The position numbers and the translations under genes were made by a program. The notes beneath the pieces are model-generated. The model worked only from the letters and a program-made list of their open reading frames with translations, searched no databases and had not been told where the DNA came from. From Anaerolineales bacterium (GTDB lineage Bacteria; Chloroflexota; Anaerolineae; 4572-78; J111), in NCBI GenBank assembly GCA_015075185.1, contig JABTUW010000005.1:1-64000 (forward strand): a stretch of DNA of 64,000 nt. Reading direction: 5' to 3'. Of this stretch, positions 25,798 to 33,541 are shown one piece after another; positions within the stretch are counted from its first letter, which is position 1, and each line of letters opens with the position of its first letter.

Positions 25798-26991
25798 ATG
25801 CAAATCAAAAAATTTCTTTTCGTGTTTGTTCTGTTGGGGCTGGTGTTGAGCAGCCTGGCGACTGCTGCCATCGCCGCGCCGCCGCTTCAGGGCGCGGTGG
25901 CCTGCGACCAAGAAGTGATCGTGCAGGCCGACGACTGGTTGTCGAAAATCGCCGAAAAGGTCTATGGCGATGTGCTGGCCTACCCGGCTATTGCCGAAGC
26001 CACCAATGCCAAAAACGCCGAAGACAGCAGCTTTGCCACCATCGAAAATGTAGATGTGATCGAAGTTGGCTGGAAATTGTGCGTCCCCAGCTCCGCCGAC
26101 GCCGAAGTTTTACTGGAGCGCTCGCTGGCTGCACCCGAGGTGGCCGTATCGCCGGCAGAGCCGACCGGGCAGCAAGTGGGCCGGCTGGTTCTGGCGACCA
26201 CCACCAGCACCCAGGACTCTGGCTTGCTGGACGTCATCCTGCCCGATTTTGAAACCCGCTACGGCGCGGATGTGGAAGTGATCGCCGTCGGCACCGGCCA
26301 GTCCATCGAATTAGGCCGTAACTGCGACGCCGATGTGGTGCTGGTCCACGCTCGCAAGCAGGAAGATGCCTTTGTCGCCGATGGCGCGGGGATCAACCGT
26401 CAGGATGTGATGTACAACGACTTTGTCATCCTTGGCCCGGCTTCAGACCCGGCCGGAATTAAAGGGATGACCGACGCCGCCGCCGCCCTGATCAAAATTA
26501 CCGAAACCCAAAGTCCGTTCATTTCGCGCGGCGACAATTCCGGCACGCACACCAAAGAGCAAAGTTTGTGGGAAGCGACGGGCTTGACCCTGATTGAAGC
26601 CGCCGATGTGGACCCGACCAAGCCCTACAAACGCCCCGAAGGTGACTGGTACCAGTCGGTGGGACAGGGGATGGGCGCTGTGCTGACCATCGCCAACGAG
26701 CAGCAAGCCTACACCCTCAGCGACCGGGCGACCTACCTGGCGCGCAAACTGGAAGGTACGGAGTTGGAGATTTTGGTCGAAGGCGACTCGCGTCTGTTCA
26801 ATCCTTACGGGGTAATTGAAGTGAACCCGGAAAAGTGCCCCAGTGTCAACGCGGCGGGAGCGCACGCCTTTGTCGAGTGGATGACCTCGCTGGAGACGCA
26901 AACCCTGATCAGCCAGTTTGGGGCGGATAAGTTTGGCCAACCTCTCTTTGTGCCCGACTCGGCCGCCTGGAATGCAGCGAAACCACAGTAA
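25798..26991 (+). CDS. tupA: Tungstate-binding protein TupA with N-terminal LysM-like module
   Basis: A 397-residue exported protein: a signal peptide (to about residue 26, after TAAIAA), a LysM-like module (about 35-110; DDWLSKIAEKVYGDVLAYPA, then VIEVGWKLCVP) with two cysteines, a linker, then the substrate-binding domain (about 128-395). That domain has the TupA signature LVLATTTSTQDSGLLDVILP, VGTGQSIELG, DADVVLVHA, MYNDFVILGP and SRGDNSGTHTKE, residues that hold the oxyanion. The family binds tungstate with high affinity for the TupBC permease and ATPase encoded next. The extra LysM-like module is unusual and may tie the protein to cell-wall polysaccharide; the same module is found in the Met-rich protein at 60.3 kb. 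AAAGGA is the ribosome site. Confidence 0.92.
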   Translation: MQIKKFLFVFVLLGLVLSSLATAAIAAPPLQGAVACDQEVIVQADDWLSKIAEKVYGDVLAYPAIAEATNAKNAEDSSFATIENVDVIEVGWKLCVPSSADAEVLLERSLAAPEVAVSPAEPTGQQVGRLVLATTTSTQDSGLLDVILPDFETRYGADVEVIAVGTGQSIELGRNCDADVVLVHARKQEDAFVADGAGINRQDVMYNDFVILGPASDPAGIKGMTDAAAALIKITETQSPFISRGDNSGTHTKEQSLWEATGLTLIEAADVDPTKPYKRPEGDWYQSVGQGMGAVLTIANEQQAYTLSDRATYLARKLEGTELEILVEGDSRLFNPYGVIEVNPEKCPSVNAAGAHAFVEWMTSLETQTLISQFGADKFGQPLFVPDSAAWNAAKPQ

Positions 26992-26993
26992 AT

Positions 26994-27065
26994 AGAGGAT
27001 TGAGGATAGAAGATAGAGGATAGAGGATAGCAATTATCATCTACCATCTACTATCTTCTATCCTC
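26994..27065. repeat. Inverted array of heptanucleotide words between tupA and tupB
   Basis: Left side: AGAGGAT, TGAGGAT, AGAAGAT, AGAGGAT, AGAGGAT (26994-27028). Right side: ATCATCT, ACCATCT, ACTATCT, TCTATCC (27036-27063). GAGGATAGAAGATAG at 27002-27016 is exactly complementary to 27051-27065, so the mRNA can fold into a long hairpin after tupA. Confidence 0.85.
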
Positions 27066-27076
27066 GCCACAGGGCC

Positions 27077-27775
27077 ATGAACGATTTATTTCAAGGATTT
27101 ATCCAGGCTTTTGAACTGATCTTCGGGTTCAGTCCGGCGCTGTATGAAGTCATCTGGTTATCGCTGCTGATCGCCGGGGTGTCGCTGTTGTTTAGTTCCC
27201 TGGTGGGCATTCCCCTGGGCGCCTTCCTGGGGTTGAAGCGCTTCCCCGGGCGGCGGCTGGTGATGGCCCTGCTTTACACCGGGATGGGCTTTCCGCCGGT
27301 GGTCATCGGCCTGTTTGTCTATTTGATGTTCTCTCGCAGCGGCCCCTTTGGCCCGCTGGGCTGGCTGTTCACCCCTAGAGCGATGAGCGTAGCTCAGACC
27401 ATCATCGCTTTTCCCCTGGTGGCCGGTTTTACCATGGCGGCGGTGATGAGTGTCAATCCTAACCTGCGGCAGCAGTTACGCGCGTTGGGCGCCACCGATT
27501 GGCAGGCGACCGTGGCTATTTTGCTGGAGGCCCGGGTGGGCGTGATCGTCTCGATGGCGGCCGGTTTTGGGGCGGTCATTTCCGAGGTGGGCGCGGTTAT
27601 GTTGACCGGCGGCAATATCGCCGGAAAAACCCGCACCCTGACCAGCGCGATTATTCTGGAAACGCAGAAAGGCAATTTCGATTTGGCGATCGCCCTGGGC
27701 ATTATCTTGCTCATTCTATCTTTCTGCACCAATCTGCTGATGACCCACTTACAGGGCAGGGACATTAACAGGTAG
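27077..27775 (+). CDS. tupB: Tungstate ABC transporter permease TupB
   Basis: A 232-residue permease with five to six transmembrane helices and the BPD_transp_1 domain. The cytoplasmic EAA-type loop is LRALGATDWQATVAILLEAR, which meets the ATPase. The helix before it (PLVAGFTMAAVM) and the end AIALGIILLILSFCTNLLM fit TupB. It carries tungstate delivered by TupA through the inner membrane. The gap to tupA is filled by the hairpin repeat, which may lower expression relative to the binding protein. The ribosome site (AGGG) is weak, in line with a lower amount needed. Confidence 0.92.
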   Translation: MNDLFQGFIQAFELIFGFSPALYEVIWLSLLIAGVSLLFSSLVGIPLGAFLGLKRFPGRRLVMALLYTGMGFPPVVIGLFVYLMFSRSGPFGPLGWLFTPRAMSVAQTIIAFPLVAGFTMAAVMSVNPNLRQQLRALGATDWQATVAILLEARVGVIVSMAAGFGAVISEVGAVMLTGGNIAGKTRTLTSAIILETQKGNFDLAIALGIILLILSFCTNLLMTHLQGRDINR

Positions 27776-27804
27776 CGGCATAGTAGGTGACAAAGTAGCC
27801 ATTG

Positions 27805-28542
27805 ATGTCCGGTCGAGTGATTTATCAACTTCGCAATCTGACCCAGAGTTATAACGGCCGCCCCATCGTCCAGATAGAACGGCTGGAGATTTATGAGGGT
27901 GAAATTCTGGCAATCGTTGGTCCCAGCGGCGCGGGCAAAAGCACCTTGTTGCGCCTGCTCAACTTTTTGGAGCAGCCCACCAGCGGTGACCTGACCTTTG
28001 AACGGAGCTCCCTGAACGGAAGCACCCTGCCGTTGGAGACGCGCCGCCAAGTGACGACCGTCTTCCAAACCCCGGTGTTGCTCAATCGCTCCGTTGCCGC
28101 AAACGTGGCCTATGGCCTGAAAGTGCGCGGCCAGGATAAAAAGATCATTGACCGGGCCGTGACGGAGGCTCTGGAACGGGTTGGCCTGAGCAAACTGGCC
28201 CACCAATCGGCGCGCACCTTAAGTGGCGGTGAAGCCCAGCGAGTGGCTCTGGCCCGTGCCCTGGTCATTCAGCCAACCGTGCTGCTGCTCGACGAACCCA
28301 CGGCCAACCTTGATCCCTACAATGTCAAGCTGATTGAGGAAATTGTGGCCGAGGAAAATCGCCAGAAAGGCACGACGGTGGTGCTGGTCACGCACAACGT
28401 TTTTCAGGCCAAACGGCTGGCCCACCGCACCGCCCTGCTCCTGGAAGGCCGCCTGGTGGAAATTGCCGCTACCCACACCTTTTTTGAAATGCCCTCCGAC
28501 CCGCGCACTGCCGCCTTTGTGCGCGGCGAGATGGTTTATTAA
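27805..28542 (+). CDS. tupC: Tungstate ABC transporter ATP-binding protein TupC
   Basis: An approximately 245-residue ABC ATPase: Walker A GPSGAGKST, Q-loop FQTPVLLN, signature LSGGEAQRVALARAL, Walker B VLLLDEPTANLDP and switch VTHNVFQAKRL. Together with tupA and tupB it makes a complete tungstate importer. The ATG at 27805 is preferred over the TTG just before it; no strong ribosome site is visible. It ends 14 bp from the end of the convergent TPM gene. Tungstate is needed for aldehyde oxidoreductase and related tungstoenzymes; none are seen in this window. Confidence 0.92.
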   Translation: MSGRVIYQLRNLTQSYNGRPIVQIERLEIYEGEILAIVGPSGAGKSTLLRLLNFLEQPTSGDLTFERSSLNGSTLPLETRRQVTTVFQTPVLLNRSVAANVAYGLKVRGQDKKIIDRAVTEALERVGLSKLAHQSARTLSGGEAQRVALARALVIQPTVLLLDEPTANLDPYNVKLIEEIVAEENRQKGTTVVLVTHNVFQAKRLAHRTALLLEGRLVEIAATHTFFEMPSDPRTAAFVRGEMVY

Positions 28543-28556
28543 TTCAGAATAAAACG

Positions 28557-29372
28557 CTACCAACTGCCGCTGGCCCCCCCGCCTGACGAGCGGCCGCCGC
28601 CAAATGAACTGTTACTGGAAGAGCTGCTGGAATGGCTGCTGCTGGACCGAGACGACCATGAATGGTGATTGTCATCATCGTCAGACCGGCTGTTCCCTAT
28701 CGGCCAACCAAAAATGTGCGCCAGAATCAGATAGCCGACGATCACCACAAAGGCGCCGAAGAGAAAAATCCCCATCCGGTTGTCACTCTGTTGGCGCGAC
28801 GAGACCTCCACGACCGGCACACTACTGCCCCCATCACTTGATTGAACCGGCCGCTCATCGGGTGGCCAAACGCCGGTCAGAGTCGCTATAATCGCTCTGG
28901 TCCCCTGGTAGAGACCGCGGCTGTAATCACCTTGTTTGAACGCCGGGAGCATGTGCTCGTTGATGATCTGCTGCATCTCGTCATTATACTGGCTTTCATA
29001 GCCGGTCCCCAGCTCAATCCGCACTTTACGGTCCCGCACCGCCACCAAAATCAGCACCCCTTTGTGATCGGCGTTGTCGCCAATGCCCCAGGTGTTGAAC
29101 AGGTGGGTGGCAAAGGCCTCGATAGTTTCATCGCCGGTGGGGTAATCGTGGATCGAGTTGAGGGTGACGACTGTCGCTTCGATGCCTCTTTGGCGTTTGA
29201 GTTCACTCAGCAGTTTAGTGATATTGGCTGCATCACTCGTGTTCAACAGATGAGCAAAATCATTGATATAGGTGTCGGTGGGTTGGGGATAACCGGATTG
29301 GGCCACGGCCAGGGAGACTCCTAACCAGAGGCTCACCAGCAGGCCGAACAAAAAGCCAAGCATCTTTCTCAT
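28557..29372 (-). CDS. TPM-domain membrane protein, YgcG-like
   Basis: A 271-residue protein: signal peptide (FGLLVSLWLGVSLAVAQ), TPM domain (about residues 28-150; TDTYINDFAHLLNTSDAANI, ELGTGYESQYNDEMQQII), a linker, one membrane helix (MGIFLFGAFVVIVGYLILAH) and a low-complexity tail of Ser, His and Gly ending in SGGGASGSW. YgcG-type proteins place the TPM domain outside the cell and are linked to photosystem repair in plants and acid phosphatase activity, but the bacterial role is not clear. The second ATG (29372) was taken because AGGA is eight bases before it. CGTTAC repeats lie 64-81 bp upstream. Confidence 0.88.
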   Translation of the reverse strand: MRKMLGFLFGLLVSLWLGVSLAVAQSGYPQPTDTYINDFAHLLNTSDAANITKLLSELKRQRGIEATVVTLNSIHDYPTGDETIEAFATHLFNTWGIGDNADHKGVLILVAVRDRKVRIELGTGYESQYNDEMQQIINEHMLPAFKQGDYSRGLYQGTRAIIATLTGVWPPDERPVQSSDGGSSVPVVEVSSRQQSDNRMGIFLFGAFVVIVGYLILAHIFGWPIGNSRSDDDDNHHSWSSRSSSSHSSSSSSNSSFGGGRSSGGGASGSW

Positions 29373-29435
29373 ACGCATTATCCTTTCTGGTAAGGGTGTT
29401 ACTGCTTCTAGTTTAGCCGGCAGGTATCTACTGAT

Positions 29436-29453
29436 CGTTACGGCCAGCGTTAC
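29436..29453. promoter_or_regulatory. Direct repeat CGTTAC-N6-CGTTAC upstream of the TPM gene
   Basis: CGTTAC at 29436-29441 and 29448-29453, spaced 12 bp start to start, with GGCCAG between. The same pattern with GGCCGG between occurs at 33314-33331, and with AAAAAA at 44880-44897. It lies 64-81 bp before the TPM start and is a candidate operator for a regulator that binds tandem sites one turn apart. Confidence 0.5.
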
Positions 29454-29547
29454 GAAGCGGAAAAGTTGGTCGAGTTATCTGCGCAGCCAGGATAATTTGC
29501 GCAATGGGGCAGATGACGTTAGGATTCAGGCGAAGAGAGGCATCCTC

Positions 29548-29628
29548 ATGGCAGAAAAGGCCAATCGAATGGAATTCACCCCGTTGAGCTTTCTGCCCAG
29601 AATGCTTTTATATTTCCCAATCCATTAA
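29548..29628 (+). pseudogene. Remnant of an AMP-binding acyl-CoA synthetase N-terminus
   Basis: A 26-codon frame with GAGAGG before its ATG. Its start MAEKANRMEFTPLSFL matches the usual N-terminus of fatty-acyl/AMP-dependent CoA ligases (xANxxPLTPLSFLERxA), but it then goes off into FPIH and a stop. No further part of the enzyme follows. I read it as the left-over start of a deleted gene. Confidence 0.35.
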
Positions 29629-29644
29629 CAGGCAGGTAAAAACA

Positions 29645-30922
29645 ATGACGTTTGAAACCATATTTACCATGGATACGTCCAGCATCAAATTCGGCCCCGG
29701 TGCGACGCGCGAAGTCGGCCATGATCTGATACAATTTGGCGCCCGGCGGGTCATGGTCGTGACCGATCCTAACCTGGCCCCTCTGGAGCCGGTCGCTGTG
29801 ACTCTCGCCGCCTTGCGCGCGGAGGGCCTTGACGCCGTCCTGTTCGACCAAGTGCGGGTCGAGCCAACCGATGTCTCATTCAAGGAGGCGATTCAATTCG
29901 CCACGGAGGGGAATTTTGATGGCTATGTCGCCGTCGGCGGTGGCTCCAGTATGGACACGGCCAAAGCCGCCAACTTATACGCCACCTACCCGGCGGATTT
30001 CCTGACCTATGTCAACCCCCCGATTGGCCAGGGGCAGCCCGTGCCCGGACGCCTGAAACCCTTAATTGCTATACCGACCACCGCCGGCACCGGCAGCGAA
30101 ACAACCGGGGTAGCCATCTTTGATTTCCTGGAAATGCACGCCAAAACCGGGATTGCCCATCGTGCCCTGCGCCCGGTGATGGGCATCATTGACCCCGATA
30201 ACACCCGCACCTTGCCCAAGATGGTCGCCGCGTGCAGCGGGCTGGACGTGCTCAGCCACGCCCTGGAGTCCATGACCGCGCTTCCGTATAACCAGCGACC
30301 CGCGCCCGAACAACTCAGCCTGCGGCCGGCCTACCAGGGTTCTAATCCCATCAGCGATATCTGGGCGGCACGGGCTATCGAAGTCGTTTCCCAAAGCCTG
30401 ATCCGGGCCATTGACGATCCTGAAGATGATGAGGCGCGCGGGCAGATGCTCCTGGCGGCGGCCTTTGCCGGAGTTGGTTTTGGGAATGCCGGGGTGCATC
30501 TGCCGCACGGCATGTCCTACCCGGTCTCCGGGATGGTCCGCGCTTTCAAACCGGAAGGGTACACCTCCGACCATCCCATCATTCCGCACGGGATGTCGGT
30601 CATTTTGAACGCGCCGGCCGTCTTCCGGTTTACCGCACCGGCGAACCCGCAGCGCCACCTGGACGCAGCCCAGTTAATGGGGGTAGACGTTGCCGGGGTC
30701 GACCCGGCCGACGCCGGTGAATTGCTGGCCGGGGCCGTAATTGATTTGATGCGCCGGACGGGGATGCCCAACGGGTTAAGCGCCGTCGGTTTTGGACCGG
30801 ACGATGTAGAGCAGTTGGTGGCCGGGACGCTGCCTCAGCATCGCGTGACCAAGTTATCCCCTCGCCCGGCCAGTGCTGAGGATCTCAAACAGCTTTTTCT
30901 AGATTCGCTGACCTGTTGGTAA
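29645..30922 (+). CDS. Hydroxyacid-oxoacid transhydrogenase (iron-containing ADH family)
   Basis: A 425-residue iron-containing alcohol dehydrogenase-family enzyme of the HOT (ADHFE1-like) branch. Marks are FGPGATREVG at the N-terminus, the nucleotide phrase AVGGGSSMDTAKAANLY, IPTTAGTGSETTG, the metal-binding part SGLDVLSHALESMTALPYNQ, then RPAPEQLSLRPAYQGSNPIS found specifically in HOT enzymes, and VHLPHGMSYPVSG. HOT moves hydride between 4-hydroxybutyrate and 2-oxoglutarate (giving succinate semialdehyde and 2-hydroxyglutarate) without free NAD. The length agrees with bacterial members. The next gene downstream is an Ldh-type dehydrogenase, which could re-oxidise a 2-hydroxy acid; this link is inference. 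Confidence 0.9.
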   Translation: MTFETIFTMDTSSIKFGPGATREVGHDLIQFGARRVMVVTDPNLAPLEPVAVTLAALRAEGLDAVLFDQVRVEPTDVSFKEAIQFATEGNFDGYVAVGGGSSMDTAKAANLYATYPADFLTYVNPPIGQGQPVPGRLKPLIAIPTTAGTGSETTGVAIFDFLEMHAKTGIAHRALRPVMGIIDPDNTRTLPKMVAACSGLDVLSHALESMTALPYNQRPAPEQLSLRPAYQGSNPISDIWAARAIEVVSQSLIRAIDDPEDDEARGQMLLAAAFAGVGFGNAGVHLPHGMSYPVSGMVRAFKPEGYTSDHPIIPHGMSVILNAPAVFRFTAPANPQRHLDAAQLMGVDVAGVDPADAGELLAGAVIDLMRRTGMPNGLSAVGFGPDDVEQLVAGTLPQHRVTKLSPRPASAEDLKQLFLDSLTCW

Positions 30923-30954
30923 ACAACTTCAGCAGATAACAGCGAAACAATTAA

Positions 30955-31072
30955 CCTCAGTTCGAAGTTTTTAATTTCTTGACAAGATTAACAAGATTTA
31001 CAGGATAAAAACGGCCGAAATCTTGTCAATCCTGTAAATCCTGTCTATTTTGGCAGAAACGTCGAACTCAGG
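30955..31072. repeat. Nested palindromic repeat element
   Basis: Outer arms CCTCAGTTCGAAGTTT (30955-30970) and AAACGTCGAACTCAGG (31057-31072) pair with two mismatches. Inner arms, 30981-31006 and 31020-31045, are words like AACAAGATT and TACAGGAT opposite ATCCTGTAAATCCTGTC. It has no coding part and lies between the transhydrogenase and Ldh genes. The layout (outer arms, inner long hairpin) is like the MITE-like element at 5.1 kb. Confidence 0.8.
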
Positions 31073-31107
31073 TAATTAGCAAACGAGAAATCCAGAGGCT
31101 TCAAGAA

Positions 31108-32190
31108 ATGGATAATCCTTTGACTCATTCAGAGCGCTATGCCGCCGCAGATTTAATAAAATGGTCCAGCGAGCTATTACAAGCAGCCGGGCTTGCTCCA
31201 GAACGCGCTAACACCGTTGCTGAAATTTTGGTGGAAGCCGATCTGCTGGGCCATTCTACCCACGGCTTGCAACTCCTCGCTGCCTATCTACGGGAATTGG
31301 AAGCAGGCTCGATGACCACCACCGGCGAGCCTGAAATTATCGCCGATCGGGGGGCAGCCATCACCTGGCATGGTCGCTACCTGCCTGGCCCCTGGCTGGT
31401 GGTCAAAGCCATAGACCTGGCCTGTGAGCGAATTAAGCTTCATCCTGTGGTTACGGTGGCGATTCAGCAGAGCCATCACATTGCCTGTTTGGCGGCTTAT
31501 CTCAAAAGAGTCACCGATCAGGGCTTGCTCATTCTCCTGCTTTCATCCGATCCTGCCGGTAAAGCGGTCGCCCCCTATGGCGGTCTCCAGCCGCTGTATA
31601 CCCCTAATCCGGTGGCGGCCGGGATACCCACCCTGGGTGAACCGATTATTCTCGATATAAGTATGTCCACGACCAGCGTGAGCCTTATCGGGCGATTACA
31701 ACAGGCCGGACAGCGCCTCCCCTTCCCCTGGCTTTTGGATAACCAGGGTAACGTGAGTGATAATCCGGCTGATCTGCTTACCGACCCGCCCGGTTCTATT
31801 CTACCGCTTGGGGCAACTGATCTGGGCTATAAAGGCTTCGCTTTGGGTCTTTTGGTCGAAGCCCTGACTTCGGCGCTGGCGGGGTATGGCCGCTCGGAGC
31901 AGCCGCAGCGATGGGGGGCTTCGGTGTTGCTGCAAGTGATGGACCCGGCCGCTTTTGGGGGGCGAGAAAACTTCCTCAGGGAAACAGAATGGTTGGCCGA
32001 GGCTTGTCGCAGCAACGCACCCAAACCGGGCAGCCCGCCGGTTCGTCTGCCGGGGAGCCGGGCACTCCGGCTGCGGGCCGAGCAGCTTGAGCAGGGCATC
32101 GCCTTGTACCCCACAATCCTGCCAAGCCTACAGCCCTGGTTGGAAAAGTTAAGGATTTCTCTGCCTACCCCTCTAACCACTAAAAAATGA
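31108..32190 (+). CDS. Ldh-family (malate/L-lactate/ureidoglycolate-type) dehydrogenase
   Basis: A 360-residue NAD(P)-dependent oxidoreductase of the Ldh_2 family (PF02615), distinct from classical Rossmann LDH. It has DLLGHSTHGLQLLAAYLREL near residues 48-67, the nearly universal start of this family, IQQSHHIACLAAYLKR in the middle with the catalytic His, and TPNPVAAGIPTLGEPIILDI followed by MSTTSVS. The substrate could be malate, lactate, ureidoglycolate or a sulfo-lactate. Some usual C-terminal pieces seem compressed, but the length is about normal. It follows the HOT gene after a palindromic repeat. Confidence 0.87.
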   Translation: MDNPLTHSERYAAADLIKWSSELLQAAGLAPERANTVAEILVEADLLGHSTHGLQLLAAYLRELEAGSMTTTGEPEIIADRGAAITWHGRYLPGPWLVVKAIDLACERIKLHPVVTVAIQQSHHIACLAAYLKRVTDQGLLILLLSSDPAGKAVAPYGGLQPLYTPNPVAAGIPTLGEPIILDISMSTTSVSLIGRLQQAGQRLPFPWLLDNQGNVSDNPADLLTDPPGSILPLGATDLGYKGFALGLLVEALTSALAGYGRSEQPQRWGASVLLQVMDPAAFGGRENFLRETEWLAEACRSNAPKPGSPPVRLPGSRALRLRAEQLEQGIALYPTILPSLQPWLEKLRISLPTPLTTKK

Positions 32191-32225
32191 AGTCGCTTTT
32201 TGCTGTTTCACCCCTATCTTGACCT

Positions 32226-33221
32226 TTATGACTCCCCGTGGATGGATAAAGCTGAGAATTTACCCGTTTCCACCTCGTACTTGACCTCAAAGTAGCAGGA
32301 GCCGCCATCGGCGATAAACACAAATTCACGCTGCCAGTCCATTCCGTGGGCATCACAGAAAAAATTCACCCGGATGAACTGCTGCTCGTTGACCAAAAGA
32401 CCTACATATTGCCGTTTGTATTCCGTCAGGTTTCGGAGGGGGCCGGGATAGTCTCGCGGCGCGTTCTCTTGTAGATATGGGCCAAGCTGTTTTTCCAAAG
32501 CTAACACCTCCGCTGGCGAGGGTGTCCAGTAAGCCTCACCCTTAGCAGCTATGCCCGTTGTCATCGCATTCTCGGCCGAGAAGATGACTCCCTCAAAGTC
32601 GCCAGTCCTGACCACCTCATTCATCCCCTCTGGAATATCGGTGGGGACAGGGGTCGGGGGGAGACTGTTCTCCGCAGGCTGTCGCCCGGCCAAAAAATCT
32701 TGTTGGTACTGCTCATACTGTCCCATCAGTTTGGTCCAAATCGGCTCCGGTATTTGCGCCTTGACTGCTTCGTACACCTCGGCAATGCCTTCGGCTTCTT
32801 TTTCGCCGGCGGCATAGCTAGGCAGCGATATCTGGCGGCCCTCCACCGTCACTTGCAGCCCATCGGCTGGAGCGCCGGGCGGCGGGCCCTGGCCGGATCG
32901 CTCCTGCGCCTCAAGCAATCCTTTCGCTTGCAAAAGGGTAAACAGCTTTTCTAAATCTCCTGCCTTAAGCTCAAAGGTTTCGGTCCAAACCGGTGTGCCG
33001 GGATTGGGATAGTCCGGCCAGAATTCAATCAGCCCTTGCGAGCCGGGGCCGAGGTGAAGGGTGTACTCGTAGTGATAAGGCGGCGGTAAGGCGCTCTCCG
33101 ACCAATGGTATTGGAGACTAAAATCGGCTGGTTTTGGTTTCATTTCATCCCCTATTGGGGTACATGCAAAAGAAAAGAACAGGAGCAAACAAAGCAAGCT
33201 TAAGAGTAGAGTGTTTTTCAT
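32226..33221 (-). CDS. Lipoprotein of unknown function
   Basis: A 331-residue exported protein with signal peptide and lipobox FSFAC (Cys20 from the start at 33221). The rest is mainly beta-structured: a domain with LQYHWSESALPPPYHYEYTL and WTETFELKAGDLEKLFTLLQ, a Pro-rich bridge (SLPPTPVPTDIP), then a second part with ENAMTTGIAAKGEAYWTPSP and RNLTEYKRQYVGLLVNEQQF. I know no family for it. An in-frame start at 33263 lies further upstream, but the signal peptide fits the ATG at 33221. The gene faces away from the 33.4-40.9 kb operon, and the shared gap holds the CGTTAC repeats. Confidence 0.75.
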   Translation of the reverse strand: MKNTLLLSLLCLLLFFSFACTPIGDEMKPKPADFSLQYHWSESALPPPYHYEYTLHLGPGSQGLIEFWPDYPNPGTPVWTETFELKAGDLEKLFTLLQAKGLLEAQERSGQGPPPGAPADGLQVTVEGRQISLPSYAAGEKEAEGIAEVYEAVKAQIPEPIWTKLMGQYEQYQQDFLAGRQPAENSLPPTPVPTDIPEGMNEVVRTGDFEGVIFSAENAMTTGIAAKGEAYWTPSPAEVLALEKQLGPYLQENAPRDYPGPLRNLTEYKRQYVGLLVNEQQFIRVNFFCDAHGMDWQREFVFIADGGSCYFEVKYEVETGKFSALSIHGES

Positions 33222-33313
33222 TATGAAATTATTCCCCATGCGGCGATAAACCAGATCAGCCATTATTTCACCGCTTATTTTGCCTACAGTCTAGCTCAGG
33301 TTCGTCCTTTGCT

Positions 33314-33358
33314 CGTTACGGCCGGCGTTACAGACCAACACGTAACGATGTTCGTAAT
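33314..33358. promoter_or_regulatory. Facing pair of CGTTAC-N6 direct repeats in a divergent gap
   Basis: CGTTAC-GGCCGG-CGTTAC on the plus strand at 33314-33331, and CATTAC-GAACAT-CGTTAC on the minus strand at 33341-33358. They lie between the divergent starts at 33221 and 33425, at about 94 bp from each, which suggests a control site serving both sides. Confidence 0.55.
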
Positions 33359-33424
33359 GAAAAAAAGACGATGAGGCAGTACAATCCAGCTAATTGAGAT
33401 TGGCGAGAAAAGATAAAGCAGCAA

Positions 33425-33541
33425 ATGCTTAAACGTTTATCCGGCAAAATTAAACTTCTGTTACTCATTGGGGTCATTTGCCCGCTGACCCTCTGCCTGG
33501 GTCTCTTCCTGCTGCTGATCTGGCCGGAGCCCAGGCAATGA
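33425..33541 (+). CDS. Small one-helix membrane protein (38 aa)
   Basis: A short frame, MLKRLSGKIKLLLLIGVICP followed by another hydrophobic run and ending WPEPRQ, that makes a single membrane helix after a basic N-terminus. Its TGA overlaps the ATG of the next gene (ATGA at 33538), which supports real translation. The ribosome site is weak. It might be the start of the next protein before a frameshift, since both are membrane proteins, but the next gene has its own ribosome site (GGAG). Confidence 0.45.
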   Translation: MLKRLSGKIKLLLLIGVICPLTLCLGLFLLLIWPEPRQ

